From Lachnospiraceae bacterium NC2008 (GTDB lineage Bacteria; Bacillota; Clostridia; Lachnospirales; Lachnospiraceae): DNA of 64,000 nt. Shown one piece after another: positions 7,919 through 16,426 of this stretch (its first letter is position 1; each line of letters begins with the position of its first letter). Made by a program: the position numbers and the translations under genes. The notes under the pieces were generated by a model. It was not told where the DNA came from. It worked only from the letters and a program-made list of their open reading frames with translations, and searched no databases. Location: assembly GCA_000687675.1 (NCBI GenBank), contig JHWS01000007.1, positions 1 to 64,000 on the forward strand, read 5' to 3'.

Positions 7919-7947
7919 AGGACCGGAACTCATTCCGATCCTATTTT
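7919..7947. terminator. Terminator between convergent genes
   Basis: AGGACCGGAA (7919-7928), loop CTCA, TTCCGATCCT (7933-7942), one mismatch, then ATTTTG on plus; A-rich on the other side, so it may serve the convergent acetyltransferase too. Confidence 0.75.
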
Positions 7948-7948
7948 G

Positions 7949-8446
7949 TTACAGATACATTTCCATATCTATACAAGTCCAATTACCAATTGGCAGATTG
8001 CACTCTCTTCGTTGATACTCTTTAAAACCTACTGCCTCATAGCAGCCCTTTGCGCTGGGATTGTTATCAAAAACTCCAAGATCAATTCTTGTAGCATTAA
8101 AATTATCTTTAACATAGTTTATAGCAAGGGACAGCATCTTCTTACCGTAGCCCTTTCCCCTGATAGAAGGATCAACTATAACAAATCCAAAGCGTACAGT
8201 ACTGTCATCATCTTCTCTTGGATATCTTATAATAAAATGCCCTACAACTGTGCCGGCGTCATCAACTGCAGAGACCGGGAAAAATCTTCCACCTTTAACC
8301 CCCGGCTCGTAATTATTTTCTATGTCATCTCCCGTTAAAGGAAAGATATTAAATCTATCTGCTGACCATCTGTATAATTCGTCTTCCGTGCGTATCCAGC
8401 GGCATATAATATCTGCATCCTCTTTTATGTATTTCCTAAGTTTCAT
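7949..8446 (-). CDS. GNAT family N-acetyltransferase (RimJ/RimL-like)
   Basis: A 165-aa acetyltransferase. It begins MKLRKYIKEDADIICRWI, as in RimJ/RimL-type GNAT proteins. The acetyl-CoA motif VDPSIRGKGYGKKMLSLAI lies at about 92-110, and LGVFDNNPSAKGCYEAVGF near 125-143 is the conserved last motif. The substrate is unknown (protein N-termini or small amines in relatives). AAAGGAG lies just upstream of the ATG on the minus strand. It is separated from the next minus-strand gene by 141 bp, so probably has its own promoter. Confidence 0.88.
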   Translation of the reverse strand: MKLRKYIKEDADIICRWIRTEDELYRWSADRFNIFPLTGDDIENNYEPGVKGGRFFPVSAVDDAGTVVGHFIIRYPREDDDSTVRFGFVIVDPSIRGKGYGKKMLSLAINYVKDNFNATRIDLGVFDNNPSAKGCYEAVGFKEYQRRECNLPIGNWTCIDMEMYL

Positions 8447-8587
8447 AGCAGGTCTCCTTTCTATAGGTTATAAAAGTATCATATTCCTAATATAAGAAAA
8501 AGAAAATAATACACGGCTAATGACTTGTTTTACACGGAAATCATTTTTTCTGGTTTCGCCGGGCACGCCCCGCGAGTAGAAGTTTTC

Positions 8588-9100
8588 CTACAACTCGATA
8601 ATATACACATCCGCTTCTTCACCTTCAAAAGTAAAACTCCGCTGGTATTTGCCTCCGTTTTTTAAGATAGTTTTTACCGAAGGCTCATTGGTTCTTTCTA
8701 CGCCAAGCTGAAGACTTTTCATACCAATTTCCTTGGCACGACCTAGTATAAGCCTCAGCATCTTTGTGGCGTAGCCTTTCCTTCTTTCTGATGGTCTTAC
8801 GCTGTAGCCGCTGTTACCAAAGTCTTTAAGGAAGTCATTAAGCTCGTGGCGTAGGTCGATGATTCCAACTATACTGTCATTATCGTCTATGGCAAAATAA
8901 GTATCTGTTACAACCCATGCTGGGTTCACGGTATCATTCGAAGTGTTATCTGTCACCGACTTAAGCCAGTCATCGTATGAATCCATCTGATCTAGCAGTT
9001 CGCTTCCGTTAATTATCGGTGTCCCATTATCTATGAATTCCTGCTTAAATGCCGCTGCCTGAGCCTCATGTTCCTTTTCCGGTCTAACTAATCTAATCAT
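8588..9100 (-). CDS. GNAT family N-acetyltransferase
   Basis: A 170-aa GNAT protein. The N-terminus MIRLVRPEKEHEAQAAAFKQ and the central VRPSERRKGYATKMLRLIL (about residues 103-121, acetyl-CoA pyrophosphate loop) followed by LGVERTNEPSVKTILKNGG identify the family. Such proteins often acetylate small molecules, but the substrate is unknown. Its ATG comes directly after the TetR stop codon (TAA then TATG), and its ribosome site AGGAG lies inside the end of the TetR gene. The two are therefore an operon and likely coupled, making the acetyltransferase a probable target of TetR autoregulation. Confidence 0.88.
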   Translation of the reverse strand: MIRLVRPEKEHEAQAAAFKQEFIDNGTPIINGSELLDQMDSYDDWLKSVTDNTSNDTVNPAWVVTDTYFAIDDNDSIVGIIDLRHELNDFLKDFGNSGYSVRPSERRKGYATKMLRLILGRAKEIGMKSLQLGVERTNEPSVKTILKNGGKYQRSFTFEGEEADVYIIEL

Positions 9101-9101
9101 A

Positions 9102-9671
9102 TTATTCTCCTATTAATGTCTTCCAAATATGTTCACAAATTGAACTAACTGTCTCCTGCTTTAATGCTACAACCCGGCTCCACATTCGGACCCCTTGATA
9201 AGAGTAGAGGATAACATTTACCACTTCCTCCACATCTACATCCTTAAACTCACCGCGCCTAATTCCGTAGCGTATAAGGTCTGCCCATTTTTTATTAGCA
9301 TCTTCATTAAGCTTTGCCATCACTTTGCTATCCACGGTTTCCCCATATTCGTACATGGCCAGGCTTAAAGAGTCCTCCGGAGAAAGCATCTCTTCTTTAA
9401 TTTGCTCTAGCGCCCCTTGTAAAATGCTATGGGCACTAACTCCTTCATTTATCATCCCACGAAAATCCATGGCATCGTTACTAGTCATCTTCTCTAGCAA
9501 GGCTTCAAAAATCTCCGCTGTAGATGAAAAATGACTGTATAAACCACCTCGGCTCATGCCAGTTATCTGGCAGACATCCTTCATAGTTACCTGCTTGAAA
9601 CCTTTTTCTGCGAACAAACTCTGAGCCTTATCAAGAATCTGCTCTCTAGTTCTGTCTGCTTTACCTGCCAT
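9102..9671 (-). CDS. TetR family transcriptional regulator
   Basis: A 189-aa repressor. The N-terminal HTH domain shows TREQILDKAQSLFAEKGF and VTMKDVCQITGMSRGGLYSHF (residues about 8-55), the full TetR_N signature. The C-terminal ligand domain is not recognised. The start at 9671 (MAGKADRTRE) is chosen because AAGGAG sits eight bases before it; an upstream ATG at 9692 would lie inside an operator palindrome. A consensus promoter with palindromes at its -10/-35 spacer and just downstream implies strong autorepression. It is co-transcribed with the acetyltransferase gene that follows. Confidence 0.92.
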   Translation of the reverse strand: MAGKADRTREQILDKAQSLFAEKGFKQVTMKDVCQITGMSRGGLYSHFSSTAEIFEALLEKMTSNDAMDFRGMINEGVSAHSILQGALEQIKEEMLSPEDSLSLAMYEYGETVDSKVMAKLNEDANKKWADLIRYGIRRGEFKDVDVEEVVNVILYSYQGVRMWSRVVALKQETVSSICEHIWKTLIGE

Positions 9672-9688
9672 AGATAATCTCCTTTTCG

Positions 9689-9735
9689 ACACATGTGTAT
9701 ATTTTTATAATAGACACGCGTGTCGAATTTGTCAA
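9689..9735 (-). promoter_or_regulatory. TetR promoter with two palindromic operators
   Basis: On the minus strand, TTGACA (9735-9730), a 17-bp spacer, then TATTAT (9712-9707) form a near-consensus sigma-A promoter. The spacer contains the 12-bp palindrome GACACGCGTGTC (9713-9724). Downstream of the -10 box lies a related palindrome ACACATGTGT (9689-9698), its centre 25 bp from the first. This is the classic layout of TetR-family autoregulatory operators. Confidence 0.85.
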
Positions 9736-9905
9736 CTCACTTTTTTTGCATGTTGGGAAACATTTTGCCGGAATAAGTAATATAATATAGAAGAAAAATT
9801 AGTCTGGTTATTTGACAGCAGGCATTAAACCGCTGGAATCAAATGCCACAGCGAAAATATAACAAGGGCGGTTGGCATAGAATTAATTAACAAAAGGAGA
9901 TCAAC

Positions 9906-10823
9906 ATGAGATATTTTTTAGAAAATGACAGATTAAAGGTTGAGATAGATTCATTTGGGGCAGAGGTAAAGTCTGTAATTAATAAGAACAATATGCGTGA
10001 GTATATGTGGTATGGAAATCCTAAGTTCTGGGGTAGAACCTCGCCGGTTCTTTTTCCATTTGTAGGAAGTCTTAAGGATAAGAAGTATACCTGGAAGGGC
10101 AAAGAGTATCCTATGGGACAGCATGGCTTCGCAAGGGATAATGAGTTTGAGCTTGTAAGTCAGAGTGAGGATGAAATATGGTTCAGGTTTGTATCTAACG
10201 ATGCGACATTGGAGAAATATCCATTTGCATTTGAACTTCAGATAGGCTACAGACTGGAAAAAGATGCTGAAACCGATGATGTAAAGGTTATGTGGAAGGT
10301 TCTTAATCCTGCAAATGAGACTATGTACTTTTCTATCGGAGCCCATCCGGCATTCTTATGTCCTGTACATGGTTATAGTAAAGATAAGAAGAACTGCAAG
10401 GAAGGCTACAAGCTTTACTTTGAAGGAGTGGATGCCATCCACCATCACGGCAATGACGTGGCAAAGGGCCTTGCAATTCGTGAAGATATTACACTTCCAC
10501 TTGAGAATGGTTTCGCTACTATCACTGAAGATTTCTTCGACCGCTGTACATATATGATAGAAGGCAATCAGACAAAATGCGTGGGCATAGCCGATGAAGA
10601 GGGCAGACATATCGTGGACGTTGCCTTCGATACACCATTATTTGCCATCTGGTCGCCTGAAAAGAAAAATGCCCCATTTATCTGCATCGAGCCATGGTAT
10701 GGAAGATGCGATGCTATCGACTTTGAGGGAGACCTTAGCCAGCGAGAATTTACCCAGACTCTTGAAGGGGGCAAGACCTTTGAAGGTGGGTATACTATGA
10801 AGTTTTATGAGTATTATTGGTAG
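9906..10823 (+). CDS. Aldose 1-epimerase family protein (LacX-like)
   Basis: A 305-aa galactose-mutarotase-fold enzyme that likely interconverts sugar anomers in the cytoplasm. The start MRYFLENDRLKVEIDSFGAEVKSV and the segment FPFVGSLKDKKYTWKGKEY, with GQHGFARDNEF near residue 75 (catalytic His region), are typical of the YeaD/LacX branch. FSIGAHPAFLCP near 140 supplies the second conserved His, and FICIEPWYGRCD near 255 the glutamate base region. ATG follows AAAGGAG. A TATAAT at 9781-9786 may be its -10 box. It stands alone between the TetR and ABC operons. Confidence 0.88.
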   Translation: MRYFLENDRLKVEIDSFGAEVKSVINKNNMREYMWYGNPKFWGRTSPVLFPFVGSLKDKKYTWKGKEYPMGQHGFARDNEFELVSQSEDEIWFRFVSNDATLEKYPFAFELQIGYRLEKDAETDDVKVMWKVLNPANETMYFSIGAHPAFLCPVHGYSKDKKNCKEGYKLYFEGVDAIHHHGNDVAKGLAIREDITLPLENGFATITEDFFDRCTYMIEGNQTKCVGIADEEGRHIVDVAFDTPLFAIWSPEKKNAPFICIEPWYGRCDAIDFEGDLSQREFTQTLEGGKTFEGGYTMKFYEYYW

Positions 10824-10929
10824 GACATAAAATTATTTAAAGATTTTTTAATATTTCCTTTGTTATATTCATATCGTAAGATAGATTTAGAACCTGCCTA
10901 GAGGCAGGGAAGAAGTAAGGAGTATAACA

Positions 10930-11694
10930 ATGGGAAATATTGTTCTTGAAACAAAGGACCTCTGCAAAACCTATATTGTTGATAAGATGAGCAACAATGT
11001 ATTACAGAATGTAAATTTCAAGGTTGAAGAGGGTGAACTAATATCTGTAATGGGACCATCCGGTTCCGGTAAATCCACACTTTTATATACAATAAGCGGC
11101 ATGGACAGTGCCACAGCTGGTCAGGTAATCTTCGATGGTGAAGATATATCTGCTAAGAATGAGAAGGAGCTTTCAAAGATAAGACTTCTTAAGATGGGCT
11201 TCGTTTTCCAGCAGATGTATATGATGAAGAAGCTCTGCATCATGGATAATATCGTTCTTCCTGGATATCAGGCAAAGCAGGAGCCAAGAGAAGAGATAAA
11301 TAAGAAGGCAGAAGAGTTAATGCGCCGCCTTGGAATCATAGAGACAGCGGAAAGAGAGATTACAGAAGTGTCTGGTGGACAGCTTCAGCGTGCTTGCCTC
11401 TGCAGAGCACTTATCAACAATCCAAAGGTTCTCTTTGCGGATGAACCAACCGGCGCCCTTAATTCCAAGGCATCTATGGAAGTTATCAATGAGCTTTCCA
11501 ATGTAAATAAAGCAGGAACAACTATTCTTATGGTTACACACTCAGAGAGAGTTGCATCTATCTCTGACAGGGTAATTTATCTTGAAGACGGAAATATTAT
11601 GGGCGAGATAAAGCTTGGCAAGATGGAAGATATGCAGGAACTTCATCAAAGAGAACGCAAGCTGAAAAACTGGCTCGCCGAGATGGGATGGTAA
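10930..11694 (+). CDS. ABC transporter ATP-binding protein (MacB/BceA type)
   Basis: A 254-aa ATPase. Walker A GPSGSGKST is at residues 42-50, the Q-loop FVFQQ at 91-95, the signature VSGGQLQRA at 147-155, and Walker B VLFADEPTGAL at 167-177. This is the FtsX-permease-linked class used for peptide export, detoxification or mechanotransmission rather than bulk transport. It heads a five-gene module with an FtsX-type permease, a lipoprotein hydrolase and a two-component system, like Bce-type antimicrobial peptide modules in part. AAGGAG precedes the ATG, and the stop codon sits inside the first hairpin of a duplicated repeat. Confidence 0.93.
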   Translation: MGNIVLETKDLCKTYIVDKMSNNVLQNVNFKVEEGELISVMGPSGSGKSTLLYTISGMDSATAGQVIFDGEDISAKNEKELSKIRLLKMGFVFQQMYMMKKLCIMDNIVLPGYQAKQEPREEINKKAEELMRRLGIIETAEREITEVSGGQLQRACLCRALINNPKVLFADEPTGALNSKASMEVINELSNVNKAGTTILMVTHSERVASISDRVIYLEDGNIMGEIKLGKMEDMQELHQRERKLKNWLAEMGW

Positions 11695-11802
11695 AATCGA
11701 AGATTTTACCAACCACATTTGCGCCTACGGCACAAATGCTCAGCTGGTAAACCTAAAAATCAAAGATTTTTAGCTGGCACATTTGCGCCTGCGGCACAAA
11801 TG
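11690..11802. repeat. Two tandem composite hairpin units between ATPase and permease
   Basis: Each unit of about 60 bp holds an A/T-rich hairpin followed by a CATTTG...CAAATG hairpin. Unit 1: GGTAAAATC-gaa-GATTTTACC (11690-11710), then a 23-bp hairpin at 11716-11738. Unit 2: CTAAAAATC-aaa-GATTTTTAG (11753-11773), then an almost identical 23-bp hairpin at 11780-11802 (one base different). They lie inside an operon, so they may set the ATPase to permease expression ratio or stabilise the mRNA, as REP/BIME-type repeats do elsewhere. Confidence 0.8.
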
Positions 11803-11824
11803 CGCAGGTTATTGAGAAAGGAAT

Positions 11825-14272
11825 GTGAATATAATGTACCTTCGAATGCTTAAACGAGATCTAAAAGATAAGAAGGCTCTTAATACAGTACTTTTCGTAC
11901 TTATGATTATGGCTTCCATATTTATGGGAACAGGGCTGATTATCCTTTATACAAATATATTTGGACTAAAAGATACATATAAAAAATGCAATACGGCAGA
12001 CCTTGGCTACCTTATGCGAAGAGACATCTCTGATGAGACTGCTAACGACAAAAGAATGGATGAAATCCTAAAAACCCTTCCTAATGTTGAAGGTGTAGTC
12101 AAGTCAGAGGTTGTATTTGTAAAGGACGACAGACTGGAATTTGAACACTACGATCCACTGGACAATGACTGGGTGTCATGGCAGGACTTCGCTGTAGGTA
12201 AGGTGCCAGATACTTATAACCGTCCACTTGATGGAAATTATGAATACTTTACTGTTGATGACGGCTATGTAGCTATAGCCCAGCATGTTGCTAATCTTAC
12301 TAAATCAGAGGTTGGCGACTACTTAAGAATCACAACAGACTATGGCAACAAGTACGAGTTTATCATTTCAGATATATATACTAACCCTTCTTCAGAAGGT
12401 CTGGATATGATATATCTTTCTGACCATGACGGAGACATAATCTTATCCGAATGCCCTTCTAGAAGAGATCTTTATGAGGTAAAGATTTCCGGGGTAGATG
12501 GTGATTACTATGAAGTACTTTCAAAGGTTGCCACTGCACCTCTTGCAAATTATGAAGAAGTTAACATTAACCTCTTTGCTTCAAAAATGATGGATCAGAC
12601 CAATGACGGTATGATAAGCACTATCGTATCCATCATCTTAATAGGTGTAGCTATCTTTATGGTGCTGATGATATTGGTAACTATCAACTTCAGCCTCCGC
12701 TCAACAATTAAGCAGGAGGAAAAAGAAATAGGTATCATGAAGGCAATTGGTGTCTACTCATTTTCATATAGAACTCTTTTTGCTGTAAAATATATAGCAT
12801 TTGCAATTGTAGGAGGATTAATCGGCCTGCCATTCGCGGCTGTGTTTAGCCATATGTTAATAGGAAGATTCGTCTTCCACACCATACCACCAAAGACAGG
12901 AACAAGGGTAATCTTACTTGTAGCAGCCCTTTTATTTACTCTCTTTTTTATCGTAGGATTTACCCTTCTCTCCCTTCGCCGTATGAATAAGATTTCGGTT
13001 ATGGATGCAATCCACGGAGAGAACAGAGGAGAGAGATTCGGCAAGCTTTCCGGCCTCTTCCTTCATAAAAAGAAGAGAATATCTATACCACTATTCCTTG
13101 CTCTTAGCGACATACTTAAGAAGGTCAAGAGATACATCTACCTTATAATCGCTTATGTATGCGGGGCCTGTATGATACTTTCAGTAATTATGATCAAGGA
13201 CTCAATCTGTTCCAAGGACTACTTTATGAAGTATTGGCAGCAGGGCCAGATGGATTTCGAAGCCATACCTGAAGTGGGATATCTGGATAAACTTGCAAAC
13301 AAAGCAGGAAACTACAAAGCAGGTATCGAACTTATCAACAAGAACTTCAAGGAGCACGGTATCCCAGCTGAGATTGAATACTGCGCAGCTCAGGGGGCAG
13401 CATATTACATCGATGGCCAGGAGAGAACCTGTTACCTAATGTTTGACCTTAAGGATGCCAGCGAAGTAGTTCTGGTAAAGGGCAACTCCCCTATGCTTAG
13501 AAATGAAATCGCTATCCCTTACAGACTGGCTATGGACAATGGCTTAAACATCGGGGACAGCATAACTATAAAGTACGAAAAATACAATATGAACCATGTT
13601 ACAACATCCAAGGTAACAGAGGACTTTGTTATTACTGGCTTCTTCGAAGGCTTCGGCCTCCAGCTTCCTAAGATGCTTCTTTCAAGCCAGATTGACAATG
13701 TGGTTCCAAATTATGGCTATCACGAATTCAGCTACAAGCTTAACTGCGACCCTAAGGACTACGACCGCTACTATAAAATGATGGATGACCTCTACACAGA
13801 CGATGAAATCAGATTCATCAGAAGTGAAGACGTGGAAGAATACGAGATGGGCTCTTATATCGCTCTTCTCAATGCCATGCTACTTATCGTTTCCATCGTT
13901 GTAGTTATAGTAGTAACCATGCTTACCTGCATGTATGAAACTATCTTCATCGATGAAGAAGTAGCAGACCTGGCACTTCTTAAGAGCATGGGCTTTGAAA
14001 GAAAAACAGTCAGAAGCTGGCACCGTCTGAGGATGGTAATCCTTTCCATCGCATCAGGCCTGGCCTCAGTTCTTATCATGGTAACCCTTATAAAGAGCCT
14101 GCTTGAAAGAGCTATCGTAAGCTTCATCCGCACATATACATTTGATGTACCGGTAAGAGGCGTACATTTTGTGGTAGTTCCTCTGCTTATTGTGGCTCTT
14201 GTAACTATAGTAGTTATCCCAGCCCTTAAGCCTATGGATAAGATACAGATATGGAGGGTCAACAATGAATAA
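11825..14272 (+). CDS. Large FtsX-domain ABC transporter permease
   Basis: An 815-aa membrane protein with an N-terminal membrane segment (TVLFVLMIMASIFMGTGLII), a large extracytoplasmic domain (about 50-260), three helices of the first FtsX domain (about 265-395, with the IKQEEKEIGIMKAIG loop), a further helix near 435, a second external domain, and a second FtsX domain at the C-terminus (DEEVADLALLKSMGF loop). It is the partner of the ATPase at 10930. The start could be GTG 11825 or ATG 11834; AAAGGA at 11817-11822 suits the ATG better. It overlaps the lipoprotein gene by eight bases, so they are coupled. Confidence 0.9.
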   Translation: MNIMYLRMLKRDLKDKKALNTVLFVLMIMASIFMGTGLIILYTNIFGLKDTYKKCNTADLGYLMRRDISDETANDKRMDEILKTLPNVEGVVKSEVVFVKDDRLEFEHYDPLDNDWVSWQDFAVGKVPDTYNRPLDGNYEYFTVDDGYVAIAQHVANLTKSEVGDYLRITTDYGNKYEFIISDIYTNPSSEGLDMIYLSDHDGDIILSECPSRRDLYEVKISGVDGDYYEVLSKVATAPLANYEEVNINLFASKMMDQTNDGMISTIVSIILIGVAIFMVLMILVTINFSLRSTIKQEEKEIGIMKAIGVYSFSYRTLFAVKYIAFAIVGGLIGLPFAAVFSHMLIGRFVFHTIPPKTGTRVILLVAALLFTLFFIVGFTLLSLRRMNKISVMDAIHGENRGERFGKLSGLFLHKKKRISIPLFLALSDILKKVKRYIYLIIAYVCGACMILSVIMIKDSICSKDYFMKYWQQGQMDFEAIPEVGYLDKLANKAGNYKAGIELINKNFKEHGIPAEIEYCAAQGAAYYIDGQERTCYLMFDLKDASEVVLVKGNSPMLRNEIAIPYRLAMDNGLNIGDSITIKYEKYNMNHVTTSKVTEDFVITGFFEGFGLQLPKMLLSSQIDNVVPNYGYHEFSYKLNCDPKDYDRYYKMMDDLYTDDEIRFIRSEDVEEYEMGSYIALLNAMLLIVSIVVVIVVTMLTCMYETIFIDEEVADLALLKSMGFERKTVRSWHRLRMVILSIASGLASVLIMVTLIKSLLERAIVSFIRTYTFDVPVRGVHFVVVPLLIVALVTIVVIPALKPMDKIQIWRVNNE

Positions 14273-15665
14273 GAAGAAAATGTCTGCCTGCTTTGTAGCA
14301 ATATCTATAGCATTTGCAACTCTTACAGGATGCGGAAGCGACAGAAAGCTTGATAATAAAGAAGATAGAGAGGTAAGCCTTGTAGAAACCCTCTCTGCTA
14401 ATGAGACCAAGGAATATACTAGCGAGGGCAAGGTGGAAGAAGCTATCGCTACATACAGTTCAGAGGATGGTCTTTGCGTAATAAAGGTTATGCCTTCTTA
14501 CTTTGATATCACATTGGACTATGAAAGTGGTACCTATGCTCAGGTGGGCTATGCCTATGGACAGACAATTATAGAGGCATTTCCGGAATATATAACAATG
14601 ATGGAGCCATACATATATGAGAATGTCCGGACAGCCTATGGAACTGATGAATACAGCAAAGAGGCCGTGTGGGAAAGAGTCGAGACTATATATAGTGCAG
14701 TTCCTTCAGATTATAAAGAGGAGATTGATGCATTTGCCAAAGCTGTATCTCAGGGAGAAGAGGGTATGGTTGAAAATGGCAAGCTAAGCTATGAGGAAGC
14801 TGTAATTATACAGCTTATTCCAGATGCCCTTCGTCCAACTTCCTGCAGCGCCCTTTCCCTATGGGGTGAGAAGACAGAGTCGGGACAGCCTATAACTCTT
14901 CGCTGCCTTGAGTGGAATCTTGGTAGCGAGAAGCAGATGGGAAGTATCAATGCCGTAACTCATATGAAAAATGGGGAAAAGTCCATAACAACTATGGGCA
15001 TGCTTGGCCTTTTGGATGTTATCTCGGCTGTAAATGACGACGGGGTCTTTGTTGCCATCTTAGACGTTGGCTCCAATAATAAAGAACCTTTTGTATATGA
15101 AGGTAAAAAAAGTTATACTTTTGATATAAGATATGCTCTTGAAAATTTCGATGATGCTACAGAAGTGGGCAATTATATGGTTTCAAACAGTGGGGACTAC
15201 ACATGGTGCCACAACCTTATAATTACTGACAAGAATCACTCTTACTGCGCGGAAGACTGCGTGAAGGAAGTGGCTGACAAGGGCGACGGCTATTCCATAC
15301 TTCGTGATGAGAATACGCAGCTTCTTGACGGCCTCCACTGGGATAGCAATGACAGCCTCTGCGTTGTAAACTCATTTGCCTCAAAGGGAAATCAGGACGG
15401 ATTTACCAAGAGCGAGTTCAACCTTACAAGATTTGAGAAGTACAATGAGTGGGTTAAGAACACTGACAAATTCTCAGTTAAAGATGTAAAAGATATGATA
15501 ACTCAGGAAGATGTGAATGATGTTTCTGTTAGCACAGTTCATAATGACAGTGCAGTACAGCTTATTATCATTGACTATGAGACAGGGGATATTCAGGTGG
15601 CATTTACCGGTAAAGAGGGCGTGGTTAATAAGCCCGAGTTTCTGGATGTTGGGGATATTAACTAG
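14265..15665 (+). CDS. Lipoprotein Ntn-hydrolase (C45/choloylglycine-hydrolase-like)
   Basis: A 466-aa secreted lipoprotein. A signal peptide ends in the lipobox LTGC with the acylated cysteine at residue 23. The segment SGTYAQVGYAYGQTI (about 86-100) and PTSCSALSLWG with Cys194, followed by QPITLRCLEWN, resemble the autoprocessed C45 acyltransferase/carcinine-hydrolase and acid-ceramidase-like families, where that Cys becomes the N-terminal nucleophile. The family often cuts amide bonds in peptides or acylated amines. Here it sits between an FtsX permease and a two-component system, so it may destroy or sense an amide-bearing external compound (inference). The substrate is unknown. Confidence 0.75.
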   Translation: MNKKKMSACFVAISIAFATLTGCGSDRKLDNKEDREVSLVETLSANETKEYTSEGKVEEAIATYSSEDGLCVIKVMPSYFDITLDYESGTYAQVGYAYGQTIIEAFPEYITMMEPYIYENVRTAYGTDEYSKEAVWERVETIYSAVPSDYKEEIDAFAKAVSQGEEGMVENGKLSYEEAVIIQLIPDALRPTSCSALSLWGEKTESGQPITLRCLEWNLGSEKQMGSINAVTHMKNGEKSITTMGMLGLLDVISAVNDDGVFVAILDVGSNNKEPFVYEGKKSYTFDIRYALENFDDATEVGNYMVSNSGDYTWCHNLIITDKNHSYCAEDCVKEVADKGDGYSILRDENTQLLDGLHWDSNDSLCVVNSFASKGNQDGFTKSEFNLTRFEKYNEWVKNTDKFSVKDVKDMITQEDVNDVSVSTVHNDSAVQLIIIDYETGDIQVAFTGKEGVVNKPEFLDVGDIN

Positions 15666-15730
15666 TAGTTTAATGCCTTGCCGGATGCGGCTTGACCGGG
15701 GATCTTCTGAAATGGCGGTTACAGAGATTT

Positions 15731-16414
15731 ATGAAAGATGTACTTATTATAGAGGATAATAAAGAGCTTGGTGCCCTGATTCGGGACTTTTTAACCAATG
15801 ACGGCTATGACGTTGAGTGGATGGAAAGTGCGGAAGAGGGCCTTGAGTATGTGAAGAAAGCAGCATTTAAGATGCTGCTTCTTGACCTTATGCTGCCTGG
15901 GATGGACGGCTACGAGATGCTGCAGGAGGTAAGGAAGGAGTACAAGCTTCCGGTCCTTATGATGAGCGCCAAAACTGACGATGCCAGCAAGATACTGGGC
16001 CTGGAGGTTGGGGCTGATGACTTTATCGATAAGCCATTTTCATTTCCGGTTCTGTCTTCAAAGATCAAGGCTCTTATAAGAAGAAGCTACGATATGACAG
16101 GGTCTAAGGAGATAGTTACTTATAAGGATATCTCCATAAATACCAAGGAGCGTATTGTAACTAAGGCTGGAAAACCGGTTAATATCACCGGCAAGGAGTA
16201 TGATATCCTCCTGTATTTTATGGAGCATCCGGAGGAAGTTATCAAGAAGGAGAAGCTCTTTAATGAAGTTTGGGGGGCGGATTGCTTTAGCGAGATGTCT
16301 ACTATGAATGTTTATATCCGTTGGCTTCGTGAAAAGCTGGAAGATGACCCTAAGAATCCGGACTATATCAGAACTGTGTGGAAGGTTGGATACTGTTTTG
16401 GAGGGGAGAAGTAA
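15731..16414 (+). CDS. OmpR/PhoB family response regulator
   Basis: A 228-aa regulator. The receiver domain begins MKDVLIIEDN (acidic pocket E8/D9), with the phosphoacceptor Asp52 in LLLDLMLPGMDGYE and the conserved Lys in DDFIDKPFS. The C-terminal winged helix (about 128-226) shows ITGKEYDILLYFMEHPEEV and MSTMNVYIRWLREKL. The start at 15731 is chosen because it gives the normal receiver N-terminus; an upstream ATG (15692) would add 13 atypical residues. It probably controls the ABC module upstream in response to the kinase encoded next, after a 12-bp gap. Confidence 0.94.
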   Translation: MKDVLIIEDNKELGALIRDFLTNDGYDVEWMESAEEGLEYVKKAAFKMLLLDLMLPGMDGYEMLQEVRKEYKLPVLMMSAKTDDASKILGLEVGADDFIDKPFSFPVLSSKIKALIRRSYDMTGSKEIVTYKDISINTKERIVTKAGKPVNITGKEYDILLYFMEHPEEVIKKEKLFNEVWGADCFSEMSTMNVYIRWLREKLEDDPKNPDYIRTVWKVGYCFGGEK

Positions 16415-16426
16415 GGAGATAGCTTT

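Noticed and set aside
7840-8338. Plus-strand open frames overlapping the GNAT gene
   Set aside because: They are in shadow of the minus-strand acetyltransferase, which has clear family motifs and ribosome site.
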